37,926 nt of DNA from Actinomycetes bacterium (GTDB lineage: Bacteria > Actinomycetota > Actinomycetes > Propionibacteriales > Nocardioidaceae), in the NCBI GenBank assembly GCA_023417775.1, contig JAEZEJ010000006.1, forward strand, positions 1 through 37,926. Reading direction: 5' to 3'. Both the position numbers and the translations under genes were made by a program. Shown here one piece after another: positions 1 to 8,109 of this stretch (its first letter is position 1; each line of letters starts with the position of its first letter). The notes below the pieces were generated by a model. That model searched no databases. It saw nothing but the letters and a program-made list of their open reading frames with translations, and was not told the origin of the DNA.

Positions 1-21
1 GGGGCGGTGCGCCCCCGCCCC
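1..21 (-). terminator. GC-rich hairpin after the LPXTG phosphoesterase gene
   Basis: Arms GGGGCGG (1-7) and CCGCCCC (15-21) pair perfectly around a 7-nt loop, about 20 nt past the stop codon of the minus-strand gene ending at 41. There is no clear U-tract, and the window edge hides what follows, so a terminator role is inferred from position. Confidence 0.4.
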
Positions 22-40
22 CCCGCCCCCACCGTCCCGT

Positions 41-3000
41 TCAGGCCTGCCGGCGACGCCAGGCCCAGGCTCCGCAGCCCACGGCACCGAGTCCCAGCGC
101 GATCAGCAACGGACCCACGGGGCTGCCCGTGCCCGGTAGCAGGGCACGCACGCCGATGCCGTCTCCCGACCGGCTCGTGCGATCGGCGGCGGTGTCCTCG
201 GTGCCCGGGGCCTCACCGCCGGGGCCCGTCCCAGTGCCCGGGCCGCCCGGCACCGAGGGGCCGGGATCCTGGCCGGGGTCATCCGGTCCCCCCGGCTCCC
301 CGGGCTGCCCCGGATCGACCGGAGGACCGGTCTCGCCGGCGGTGCCCAGGAGCGCCGGGATGGTGGCCACCATCGGTCCCGAGGCGGTACCGGGCTCCAC
401 GAGCGCCTGCATCCGTCCGTCGCCGGGCTCCTCCGGCTCCTCCGGCGACACCGGCTCCTCCTCCGTCGGTGGAGCGGACGTCTCCTGGCCCTCCTCCCGT
501 GTCTCCTCGGCGTCTTCCGGTGCGGACTCCGTCGCATCGGCGGCCTCGGGGGTCTCCTCCGGTTCGGGGGTCTCCTCGGTCTCGGGAGTCGCTTCCGGCT
601 CGGGCTCCGACTGGGGTGCCGGGAGCGCCGACCGTTGGGCCGGATACGGATCGGCCTGGGCCATCGGCACGATCTGCTCCTCGACCCTCTCCTCCAGCAG
701 CGCACCCTCCGCGGCGCGTTCGCGGGCGTCGAGTGCCGAGATCCCCTCGGTCTGCCGCTCGGCGACCGAGCTGACCGCGTACCAGTTCAGACCGGCCTGC
801 TCCGCCTCCCAGGCATGTTCCACGATCTCCCCGGCACGGACCCTCTCACGGCTCTCCTCGCTCGACGTGCCCTGTACGAGCCAGTTCGTCGTCGAGAACG
901 AGGTGGGCCGGGTCAGCGACAGCTGCACGACGAACTCGTCGTCCTCAGGGCCGTAGCGCGCGTTCTCGCCGCGGAAGTCCGGCTCGTCGTACTTCCAGGC
1001 ATCGAAGCTGTCCAGGGTGGGCGAATAGGCGTTCACTCCCATGAGGCCGGCATCGAGATCCAGTTGCAGGAGCCGCTGGAATCCGGTGTCGCGGTCGTGC
1101 AGGTCGCTGCGCGCCTCGGGCTGGGTGGAGCGGTAGCCCTGGTAGTCCGCCAGCATCTCCACCACCCGTCGCTTGCCCTGACCGACTCCGTCGACGACGA
1201 CGGTGGACTCGTTGAGCTCCGTCACGTCGACCCGATCGCCGGTCACCGGGTCGGCCGAATTGGTCGCGACTCCGTGGTAGTGCCCGCCGATGACGAGGAA
1301 CACATTGTCATTCGGTGCCACGACGGTGTCCCAGATGGCACGGCCCCGGGCGGTGTGGCGACGGTCGACATCCTCGACCGTCCCGTCGGTGTAGAGATAC
1401 GAGTGCGTCGCGAGCACCACGTTGTACGACGGATTGGCCCGCGCCACCGAGGAGGCCCAGGACATCTGCTCATCCGACGGCCGGTACGGCAGGTTCACGA
1501 CGAGGAACTTCGTTCCGTCGTGTTCGAACCAGTCGTAGTGCGCACTGTTGTCGCCGGGGCGCCAGGAGTTGCCCCACCACGGCTGGCCCTCGAACATGCC
1601 CGAGCCGAAGTACTCGTTGTAGAGGTCGTTGTTGCGACCCCACAGGTTGTCGTGATTGCCCGGCAGCACGCCGTTCGGCACTCCGGCCGTGTTCATCAGC
1701 CCCACGATCCGCGCCGCGTCGTCGAACTCACGGCGGGCGCGCACTGGATCGGAGTTGCCTCCGATCCAGTTCTCGATGATGTCACCGGTCAGCGAGTTGT
1801 AGGCGATCTTGCGGGCATCGGCATTCGCGACGACCCACGCGACCATGTCGGTGAAGACCCCCACGAAGCCCTCAGAATAGAACTGCGTGTCGGTCATGTG
1901 GTTGATGGCCGCGTCGTAGATCCCGGGATCGGCGAAGGCGCCGTCGGTCACGCTGACCTCGTCGAACAGGCCGCCATTGGTGCGGGGTCCGTCCATCACC
2001 AGGAGGTCTGCGCGGTCGTCGGTCACCATCGCCTCGGGGAGACGGCCGATGAGCACCACATCCCCATCGGCGGAGGGCTCGCCCGCGGTCACCAGCTCCC
2101 ACTGCTCGGCGGACGGATTCCATCCGTACAGCTGGAGCTCGTTGCGGTCCTGCGTGCGGCCGTTCCAGACCACTTCGAGCCCCTCGACCGGCACCTCCTC
2201 GACCGCAATCTCGAAGCGCTGGAAGGGGTAGTCGCCGGTGCCGCCCTCGGTCATCAGCTCATCGGTCGGCGCGAGGTGCCGCTCGCCGTCGATCTCGCGG
2301 GCCGGCGGCGGGATCTCACCGGTCGTGCCCGCCCAGATGCGCGTCGCCGCGGTATCGAGAGCGACCGGTGTGGCCGACCGGAAGCTGACCTCCAGCTCGG
2401 CGCTGGTCGCATGCTCCGTGCGGACCGCGGTCCGCAGGGAGCCGTCCTCGTCCGGCTCGGAGCCGTCGGCCGTGGTGACCGGGGTTCCAGGACGGTAGGA
2501 GCGCTCGACGGTGGCGGGATCGAGCTGGCCCGCCCGCGGCGTCGCCGGATCGTGCCAGGGGTGATCGACATAGGCACCGGGACTCCGTTCGGCCTTGACG
2601 AAGTCGTCATAGCTGCCGCCGGTCGAACGCGCGCGCTGATAGGTCTCGCCGGTGTCGGTCTTGAGGTTGTTCTGAGCGGTCAGCCCGCGTCCGCAGTGAT
2701 CCTGCGGGACGGTGTCGTAGACCCCGACCCCGTCGACGCGGGCCCCGTCGGCATCGAAGACCACGGCCCCGTAGCCGTCGGCCTCGTTGAGGCCGGTCCG
2801 ATAGGTCGCATCGGGAGCGTCGACGGTCGAGGACCGGTGCGCGGCGACGAAGGTCTCACCGGGGGCGAGGGTGCGTCCGAGATCGGCGACCTGCGGATCG
2901 AGTGCCATCCGGCCGGTGCCCTCGCAGCGGTGGAGTCTCCATCCGGCGAGGTCGACGGGATCCTGGCCGAGATTCGTCAGCTCGATGAACTCGTCGTTGC

Positions 3001-4222
3001 CTCCGTCAGGACCGCCTCCGGTGATCTCGGTGATCTGCAGCGAACCCGCATGAGGCGAGTCGGCGATCTCGACCGCGGCGAGCTCCTCGGGTGCCGGCCA
3101 TTCGCCGGGCGTGCGGCGCGCGGCGCGGAAGTCCTCGGCATTGTCGCCGGTGCGCCCGACGCGCTGGTAGCTCTCACCGTCGAGGACCGAGATGTCCATC
3201 GCCTTCGCGGTGCCGTCGGTGCACGGTGAGACCCGGTCCGCGTACATGCTGAAGCGGTCGACGATGCGCTCATCGGGGGTCAGGACCATCGCCCCGGAGT
3301 TGATCCAGTGCAGGCTGGTCGAGTAGCGGATGTCCGCGGGCGTGGGCGAGCCCGAGCGGCCGAGCGTGAACACCTCCCCAGGTTCGAGCACGGTCCCCTC
3401 GGGCAGCCCTGTGGACTGTGCATAGGTCTGCGCGTTGTCGCCGCAGCGCCATACCTTCCAGCCGCTGATATCGGCCGGTCGGTCGCCGGCATTGGCCAGC
3501 TCGATGAAGTCGTCGTTATAGCCCGCCGGACCGCCCGGCGCGTACTCGCTGATGACGATGTCGCCGTCGGTGGTGATGTCCTCCCACTCCGTGGCGTTCT
3601 CCTCACCCGGTGTGCGGCCCGCGACGATCCAGTCCTTCGTGACATCGCCGCTGAGACCCACCCGCTGATGGGACTGGCTGTGCGCCCAGCTCGCCCGGTG
3701 CTGCAGGCTGACCGGATTGCGGCAGTCGCCGTCGATGTTCTCGTGGTAGAAGCCGATCCGGTCGAGGGTGCGTCCACGCGCATCCTGCAGGAAGGCACCG
3801 AAGCCGAAGGAGTGCAGGCTCGTCGAGTACGTCATGTCGCCCGTACGGCCGTCATCGAGGTCTCCGCCCTCCCGCACGGCGGTGAACTGCTCGCCCGGGG
3901 CGAGCATCGTGCCGTCGGGGATGACGGCCTGCGGCCCGTAGCCGTCGCCGGTCTGGCCGCAGCGGAAGATCTTCCAGCCCGACACGTCCGTCGGGGCCGT
4001 GCCGTAGTTGGTGATCTCGATGAAGTTCTCCGCCGAGCCCGGCCCGCCGGAGGCGACCTCGCTGACGAGGACTCCCGACAGCGGAGCCGCCGGAGCCGGG
4101 GGCGGAAGCTCGATGGAGGGCGGTGGCGGGGGCTCGGCCGGCGCGGCAGTGGCCATGCTCGGCACGAGTGCCATCAGGACCGCCGCGGACGCCAAGGTCG
4201 CGGCACGTCGTTGGGACAACAC
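41..4222 (-). CDS. Secreted LPXTG-anchored lamin-tail / metallophosphoesterase protein
   Basis: A 1393-residue exported protein. A signal peptide (VLSQRR start, hydrophobic core, cleavage near ATA-APAE) is followed by a Pro-rich linker and three lamin-tail-domain repeats (about residues 48-210, 220-375 and 393-550). Each repeat carries a [FI]IE[IL].N-type strand, a D[IVL][SA]GW turn and a conserved RC. A calcineurin-like metallophosphoesterase domain follows (about 770-1080), with visible metal-site motifs GNHDN, ATHSY and GGHYHG. The tail is a long Glu/Pro/Thr-rich stalk ending in LPGTG, a hydrophobic helix and RRRQA, so a sortase should attach it to the cell wall. The substrate is unknown: nucleotides, phosphoesters and extracellular DNA are all possible. 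The GTG start has AGGAG 9 nt upstream. A PHO-box-like triple repeat lies about 90 bp upstream. Confidence 0.9.
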   Translation of the reverse strand: MLSQRRAATLASAAVLMALVPSMATAAPAEPPPPPSIELPPPAPAAPLSGVLVSEVASGGPGSAENFIEITNYGTAPTDVSGWKIFRCGQTGDGYGPQAVIPDGTMLAPGEQFTAVREGGDLDDGRTGDMTYSTSLHSFGFGAFLQDARGRTLDRIGFYHENIDGDCRNPVSLQHRASWAHSQSHQRVGLSGDVTKDWIVAGRTPGEENATEWEDITTDGDIVISEYAPGGPAGYNDDFIELANAGDRPADISGWKVWRCGDNAQTYAQSTGLPEGTVLEPGEVFTLGRSGSPTPADIRYSTSLHWINSGAMVLTPDERIVDRFSMYADRVSPCTDGTAKAMDISVLDGESYQRVGRTGDNAEDFRAARRTPGEWPAPEELAAVEIADSPHAGSLQITEITGGGPDGGNDEFIELTNLGQDPVDLAGWRLHRCEGTGRMALDPQVADLGRTLAPGETFVAAHRSSTVDAPDATYRTGLNEADGYGAVVFDADGARVDGVGVYDTVPQDHCGRGLTAQNNLKTDTGETYQRARSTGGSYDDFVKAERSPGAYVDHPWHDPATPRAGQLDPATVERSYRPGTPVTTADGSEPDEDGSLRTAVRTEHATSAELEVSFRSATPVALDTAATRIWAGTTGEIPPPAREIDGERHLAPTDELMTEGGTGDYPFQRFEIAVEEVPVEGLEVVWNGRTQDRNELQLYGWNPSAEQWELVTAGEPSADGDVVLIGRLPEAMVTDDRADLLVMDGPRTNGGLFDEVSVTDGAFADPGIYDAAINHMTDTQFYSEGFVGVFTDMVAWVVANADARKIAYNSLTGDIIENWIGGNSDPVRARREFDDAARIVGLMNTAGVPNGVLPGNHDNLWGRNNDLYNEYFGSGMFEGQPWWGNSWRPGDNSAHYDWFEHDGTKFLVVNLPYRPSDEQMSWASSVARANPSYNVVLATHSYLYTDGTVEDVDRRHTARGRAIWDTVVAPNDNVFLVIGGHYHGVATNSADPVTGDRVDVTELNESTVVVDGVGQGKRRVVEMLADYQGYRSTQPEARSDLHDRDTGFQRLLQLDLDAGLMGVNAYSPTLDSFDAWKYDEPDFRGENARYGPEDDEFVVQLSLTRPTSFSTTNWLVQGTSSEESRERVRAGEIVEHAWEAEQAGLNWYAVSSVAERQTEGISALDARERAAEGALLEERVEEQIVPMAQADPYPAQRSALPAPQSEPEPEATPETEETPEPEETPEAADATESAPEDAEETREEGQETSAPPTEEEPVSPEEPEEPGDGRMQALVEPGTASGPMVATIPALLGTAGETGPPVDPGQPGEPGGPDDPGQDPGPSVPGGPGTGTGPGGEAPGTEDTAADRTSRSGDGIGVRALLPGTGSPVGPLLIALGLGAVGCGAWAWRRRQA

Positions 4223-4245
4223 GGAAGGGTGCTCCTAGAGGGGTG

Positions 4246-4263
4246 GGTCGACAAAGATCGACC
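4246..4263. promoter_or_regulatory. Inverted repeat upstream of the phosphoesterase gene
   Basis: GGTCGA and TCGACC form a perfect 6-bp dyad around a 6-nt A-rich spacer, 24 bp upstream of the GTG start at 4222. It could be an operator or a 5'-UTR hairpin. No regulator is identified. Confidence 0.35.
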
Positions 4264-4313
4264 TCACCCTCGCGAGCCCCGGCGACCCCGCCCGGGCCAC
4301 TGGCCTACGCCCT

Positions 4314-4342
4314 CGCGAACCTTGGGTGTCCCCTCGGTGAAC
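4314..4342 (-). promoter_or_regulatory. PHO-box-like triple direct repeat
   Basis: On the minus strand, three units start exactly 11 bp apart: GTTCACC (4342-4336), GGACACC (4331-4325) and GTTCGCG (4320-4314). Actinobacterial PhoP boxes are 11-bp direct repeats of a GTTCACC-type core, and the first unit matches exactly. The site lies about 90 bp upstream of a secreted phosphoesterase gene, which suggests induction by phosphate starvation. The two weaker units keep this tentative. Confidence 0.45.
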
Positions 4343-4405
4343 CGCGACCGCGGCCGCCCGATGGCTCGGAGATCGAGGTCGTCTCCCGGCTGCTGTCGGA
4401 TCCGT

Positions 4406-4572
4406 TAGACTGTCGGAGAACCGTTCCCGATCACGAGGTATCCATCACCGTGAAGCTCTAGGTCCGAGACCTGCGCCGCGATCCGCCGGCGCCCTCGTCG
4501 ACCTCTGCTCACGACCGGTTCATCACCGCGCAGCGTCTCCTCGCGTCCCCCTCTTCTCTCTGGACCCCGAGG
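4406..4572 (+). promoter_or_regulatory. Promoter and leader of the ABC-F gene with MKL mini-ORF
   Basis: TAGACT (4406-4411) fits a -10 element. A three-codon reading frame GTG-AAG-CTC-TAG (4450-4461) follows, with GAGG at 4435-4438 as a possible ribosome site. A GCGCCG/CGGCGC hairpin (4473-4478 with 4487-4492) comes next, then about 80 nt of pyrimidine-rich leader. ABC-F resistance genes are often controlled by ribosome stalling on very short leader peptides, so this is a candidate attenuator. No AT-rich WhiB7-type site is seen. The rest of the 350-bp gap from 4223 holds the PHO-like box and the dyad upstream of the other gene. Confidence 0.4.
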
Positions 4573-4578
4573 ATGCCC

Positions 4579-6150
4579 ATGCGCCCCATCTCCCTCACCG
4601 CTGCTCACCTGACCTTCATCTGGCCCGACGGCACGCCCGTCATCGCGGATCTCGACCTCGCCCTCGGCCCCGGCCGGCACGGCCTCATCGGCCGCAACGG
4701 CTCCGGCAAGTCCACGCTGTTGCGGCTGCTCGCCGGCGACCTGCGGCCAGCCTCCGGACACGTACAGGCCGACGGCGAGCTCGCCTACCTGCCCCAGGAC
4801 CCGGCCGCCGACCCGGCCCAGAGCGTCGCGGCGCTGCTCGGCGTCGAGTCGACCCTCCACGCCATCGCCGCGATCGAGGCGGGCTCGGTCGATCCGGCCC
4901 ATTTCGACGCCGTCGGCGACGACTGGGACATCGCCGAGCGCCTCGAGGCCACGCTCGGTCGCGTCGGACTGGACCATCTGGGCCTCGACCGAACCGTCGG
5001 CTCGCTCTCCGGCGGCGAGATGGTGCTGCTGTCGCTCACGGCACTGCTGCTGCGTCGCCCCTCGATCCTGCTGCTCGACGAGCCCACCAGTAACCTCGAT
5101 CGTCGGGCCCGCGGTCGCCTCTACGACGTGGTCGACGGTTTCGCCGGCACGCTGGTCCTGGTCAGCCACGATCGCGAGCTGCTGGAGCGCGTCGACGATA
5201 TCGGCGAGCTGCGCGACGGCGAACTCCGCTGGTTCGGGGGTGGCTACAGCGACTACGAGGCCGCGATCGAGACGGAGCAGGAGGCCGCCGCTCGCGCCGT
5301 GGCCGCCGCCTCCTCCGATGTCCGCCGCCAGCAGCGCGAGCTCGTGGAGCAACAGACCAAGCAGGCCCGCCGCGATCGCCACGGCAGGCAGCACAATCGT
5401 GACCTCCCGCCGATCGTCGCGAACGAGTACAAGCGCCGTGCCGAGGTGACCGCCGGCCGCCTGCGCGGCATGCACGAGGACCGGCTGACGGAGGCCCGGT
5501 CGACCCTCGACGATGCCGAGGGGAGGCTCCGCAAGGACCGGGAGATCCGGGTCGATTTGCCGGAGACCCGGGTGCCCTCCCGACGCCGCGTGCTGGTCGC
5601 GGAGGAGCTTCGCGCGGCCCACGGCGATGCCGAGCTCGATCTCGATCTGCGTGGTCCCGAGCGGGTGGCGCTGACCGGTCCGAACGGGATCGGCAAGACC
5701 TCGCTGCTGCGGGTCCTCATCGGCATCGACGAGGCCGTCCACGGATCAGCGGAGATCTTCGTGCCCGCCCGCTACCTCCCGCAGAACCTGCGGCTGCTCG
5801 ATCCGGCGCTGTCGGTGGTCGACAATGTGCGCCGCTTCGCACCGGATGCCGACCAGACCACGATCCGGTCCCAGCTGGCACGGTTCCTGTTCCGCGGGCG
5901 GGCCGCCGATCACCTCGCGGACAGCCTGTCGGGAGGGGAACGCTGGCGCGCCACACTCGCCTGTCTGCTGCTCGCGGAGCCCGCACCTCAGCTGCTGATC
6001 CTGGACGAGCCGACCAATAACCTCGACCTCGCCAGCGCACGTCATCTGGTGGAGGCGCTCGAGTCCTATGAGGGCGCGCTCCTGGTCGTGAGCCATGACG
6101 AGCGGTTCCTCGACGACCTCGCCCTGGACCGTCGCGTGGATCTACAGTGA
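4579..6150 (+). CDS. ABC-F family ATPase (ribosome-associated, possible antibiotic resistance)
   Basis: A soluble protein of 523 residues with two ABC domains and no membrane segment. The first domain has Walker A GRNGSGKST, signature LSGGE and Walker B LLLLDEPTSNLD. The second has GPNGIGKTSL, LSGGERWR and LLILDEPTNNLD. An Arg/Gln-rich helical linker (about residues 230-320) fits the interdomain arm that reaches into the ribosomal E/P sites in this family. Members either protect ribosomes from antibiotics or act as translation factors; the sequence does not decide which. The ATG at 4579 is preferred because GAGG (4569-4572) lies 6 nt before it; the ATG at 4573 abuts that motif. Only 3 nt separate it from the DUF2277 gene. 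Confidence 0.9.
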   Translation: MRPISLTAAHLTFIWPDGTPVIADLDLALGPGRHGLIGRNGSGKSTLLRLLAGDLRPASGHVQADGELAYLPQDPAADPAQSVAALLGVESTLHAIAAIEAGSVDPAHFDAVGDDWDIAERLEATLGRVGLDHLGLDRTVGSLSGGEMVLLSLTALLLRRPSILLLDEPTSNLDRRARGRLYDVVDGFAGTLVLVSHDRELLERVDDIGELRDGELRWFGGGYSDYEAAIETEQEAAARAVAAASSDVRRQQRELVEQQTKQARRDRHGRQHNRDLPPIVANEYKRRAEVTAGRLRGMHEDRLTEARSTLDDAEGRLRKDREIRVDLPETRVPSRRRVLVAEELRAAHGDAELDLDLRGPERVALTGPNGIGKTSLLRVLIGIDEAVHGSAEIFVPARYLPQNLRLLDPALSVVDNVRRFAPDADQTTIRSQLARFLFRGRAADHLADSLSGGERWRATLACLLLAEPAPQLLILDEPTNNLDLASARHLVEALESYEGALLVVSHDERFLDDLALDRRVDLQ

Positions 6151-6153
6151 GGC

Positions 6154-6444
6154 ATGTGCCGGAATATCCGAACCCTTCATAATTTCGAGCCCGCCGCCAC
6201 CGACGACGAGGTCGACGCCGCGGCCTTGCAGTATGTCCGCAAGATCAGCGGCAGCACCAAGCCGTCGAAGGCCAATCAGGAGGTCTTCGACCGCGCGGTC
6301 CACGAGATCGCCCATGTGACGCGCCATCTCCTCGAGGATCTGGTGACCAGCGCCCCGCCCAAGGACCGGGCCGTCGAGGCCGAGAAGGCTAAGGCGCGCT
6401 CAGCCGCGCGCTTCGGCGCGGAAGGATCCACCGTGTCAGCATGA
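6154..6444 (+). CDS. DUF2277 family protein
   Basis: A small soluble 96-residue protein that opens with the family hallmark MCRNIRTLHNFEP and continues with AALQYVRKISGSTKPS, both strongly conserved in DUF2277. No biochemical role is established. It starts 3 nt after the ABC-F stop, so it is probably cotranscribed. TACAGT (6143-6148) could give an extra near-leaderless start. Its last 56 bp overlap the 3' end of the convergent symporter gene. Family assignment is firm; function is unknown. Confidence 0.88.
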   Translation: MCRNIRTLHNFEPAATDDEVDAAALQYVRKISGSTKPSKANQEVFDRAVHEIAHVTRHLLEDLVTSAPPKDRAVEAEKAKARSAARFGAEGSTVSA

Positions 6445-7270
6445 GACCCCACACCGCGGCGTAGACGAACATCAGCAGTCCGTACACCGCTCCCGGGACC
6501 GACATCTCGACACTGTCCAGCACCTCGACCGCGACATAGATCGCGAGGGTCGCATTGTGCACGCCGATCTCGAAGGAGCAGGCGATCGCCTGCCGGTCCG
6601 TCACCCCCGCGGCACGCGGCACGAAGAAGCCCACCAGGAGGCTGGCCAGACAGAAGAGCGTGGTCACCAGGCCCACCTGGCCGAGATAGTCGACGACATG
6701 CTCTCGCTGATCGAGCAGCACGCCGAGGACCAGCACGAGCAGGATCAGCGCCGACGCGGTGCGGACCGGGCGATCCATGCGGGAGGCGAAGGCCGGCCAC
6801 CGGGACCGGACGAGCATGCCGAGGAGCACCGGGCCGAGCACCACGACGAAGACCTCGACCACCTTGCGGAACTGCAGGTCGACCGAGTCTGCGAGCCCGA
6901 AGTAGCCGATCGACAGATTGGTGATGAGCGGCAGGGTCACGATCGCGAGCACCGAGTTGACGGCCGTGAGGGACACGTTGAGCGCGACATCGCCGCGGAA
7001 CAGGTGGCTGTAGAGATTGGCACTGGTGCCGCCGGGCGATGCGGAGAGCAGCATCATCCCCACCGCGAGCAGGGGCGGCAGGTCCAGCAGCAGGACGAGG
7101 CCGAAGCACACGGCCGGCAGGAGGAGGAGCTGGCAGGCCAGGGCGACGAGGACCGCCTTCGGGGCCCGCCGGACGTCGCGGAAGTCCTGCACGGTCAGCG
7201 AGAGCCCCAAGCCGAACATGATGATGCCCAGGGCGATCGGGAGACCGATCGTGGTGAGCGCCGAATCCAT
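6389..7270 (-). CDS. Bile acid:sodium symporter (BASS) family transporter
   Basis: An integral membrane protein of 293 residues with about nine to ten hydrophobic segments. It carries the BASS-family glycine-rich motif SASPGGTSANLYSHL (about residues 80-94) and a downstream EIGVHNATLAI motif, typical of the crossing helices that bind sodium. The substrate is unlikely to be bile acid in this organism; relatives move organic acids or pantoate-like anions. The start ATG (7270) lies 5 nt after a TAAGGT -10-like hexamer (7281-7276), and AAGG could act as a ribosome site. A CRP/GlxR-type palindrome sits just upstream. Tail-to-tail overlap of 56 bp with DUF2277. Confidence 0.87.
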   Translation of the reverse strand: MDSALTTIGLPIALGIIMFGLGLSLTVQDFRDVRRAPKAVLVALACQLLLLPAVCFGLVLLLDLPPLLAVGMMLLSASPGGTSANLYSHLFRGDVALNVSLTAVNSVLAIVTLPLITNLSIGYFGLADSVDLQFRKVVEVFVVVLGPVLLGMLVRSRWPAFASRMDRPVRTASALILLVLVLGVLLDQREHVVDYLGQVGLVTTLFCLASLLVGFFVPRAAGVTDRQAIACSFEIGVHNATLAIYVAVEVLDSVEMSVPGAVYGLLMFVYAAVWGLMLTRWILPRRSARLSAP

Positions 7271-7283
7271 GCCCCACCTTAAC

Positions 7284-7297
7284 GTGACTCACATCAC
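7284..7297. promoter_or_regulatory. CRP/GlxR-type palindrome upstream of the symporter gene
   Basis: GTGA-N6-TCAC (7284-7287 and 7294-7297), the core of the CRP-family consensus, lies 14 bp from the start codon and directly upstream of the putative -10. This position suits repression by a cAMP-responsive CRP/GlxR protein. The eight conserved positions match exactly; the outer T and A of the consensus do not. Confidence 0.5.
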
Positions 7298-7323
7298 GCC
7301 AGGGTGGATTCGACCGAAAGGGT

Positions 7324-8109
7324 CTAGGGCAGGGCGGCGCGGATCGCGGGCAGACGCGACTCGAAGGCGGCGACGCGGTCGCGGGTCCGCTGAGGCTCCC
7401 CCCGGCGCTGCAGGTTGAGCATGCCGGGGTCGCTGCGCTCGATGCCCGCGGCGATGCGCTCGGTCGCGGTCGTCATCCGGCGGACCACCGCGTCGAGCAG
7501 CGTCATCGGCCCCCATTCGCCATACGCATCGACGACGAGGTCGATCCGTCGTGCCGCATCCTCGACCGGGATCTCCCGGTACAGCGGGATGCCGGTCCAG
7601 CACAGGAAGGCGAGATCGTCGATCGGGTCGCCGGGGCCGGCGAGATCCCAGTCGATCATCGCGACGAAGTGGCCGCTCTGGATGATCCAGTTGTAGGCAC
7701 CGGGATCGTTGTGGCAGATGATCTGCCCCGGCTCGAGCTCCACCTCGCCCGCCTGGCGCCAGGTGCGCGGGCCCTCGGGGCGGAAGCCCTCGACGATGTC
7801 GTGGAAGTCCCGCAGCCAGGTCGCCGCCTCGACCAGGACATCGTCGAGCACGACCTCGTCATCGACAGGGACCCCGCGACCCTCGATATAGGAGACGATC
7901 TCCCGGTCCCCGTCGTCGATCCCGCCGACGTGGGGGATCCCGCCGAGCCCCTCACGGCTCAGCCAGTCGAGCAGCTCGTGGACGGCCGGCGTCCACGGCC
8001 CGGTCGGGCGCCGGACGGTGCGGCCGACTTTCCAGACTCCACCGGAACCGCCGGGGAGGTGTTCGGGTGCAGTGTCGTCGTCGCATGGCACCCTGTCATC
8101 GTGGCACAT
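7324..8109 (-). CDS. Aminoglycoside phosphotransferase-family kinase
   Basis: A protein-kinase-like phosphotransferase of about 261 residues. The catalytic loop HNDPGAYNW (HxDxxxxN) and the metal-binding IDWDLAGPGDP are intact, and the N-terminus has a glycine-rich GGSGGVWKVG nucleotide loop followed by RPTGPWTP. This subgroup of APH-like proteins is widespread in actinobacteria, and its natural substrate is usually unknown; resistance cannot be assumed. Starts at 8115 or 8109 (ATG) or 8091 (GTG) are possible; the first two overlap the divergent YibE/F-like gene, whose GTG is at 8101. No strong ribosome site decides between them. Confidence 0.85.
   Translation of the reverse strand: MCHDDRVPCDDDTAPEHLPGGSGGVWKVGRTVRRPTGPWTPAVHELLDWLSREGLGGIPHVGGIDDGDREIVSYIEGRGVPVDDEVVLDDVLVEAATWLRDFHDIVEGFRPEGPRTWRQAGEVELEPGQIICHNDPGAYNWIIQSGHFVAMIDWDLAGPGDPIDDLAFLCWTGIPLYREIPVEDAARRIDLVVDAYGEWGPMTLLDAVVRRMTTATERIAAGIERSDPGMLNLQRRGEPQRTRDRVAAFESRLPAIRAALP

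Noticed and set aside
635..3229. Very long plus-strand reading frame (864 codons) opposite the phosphoesterase gene
   Set aside because: Antisense shadow of a gene with clear domains; high G+C codon use removes stops on the other strand. No domain or ribosome site.
4405..5742. Minus-strand 445-codon frame opposite the ABC-F gene
   Set aside because: No recognisable domain; ABC-F motifs on the plus strand are unambiguous.
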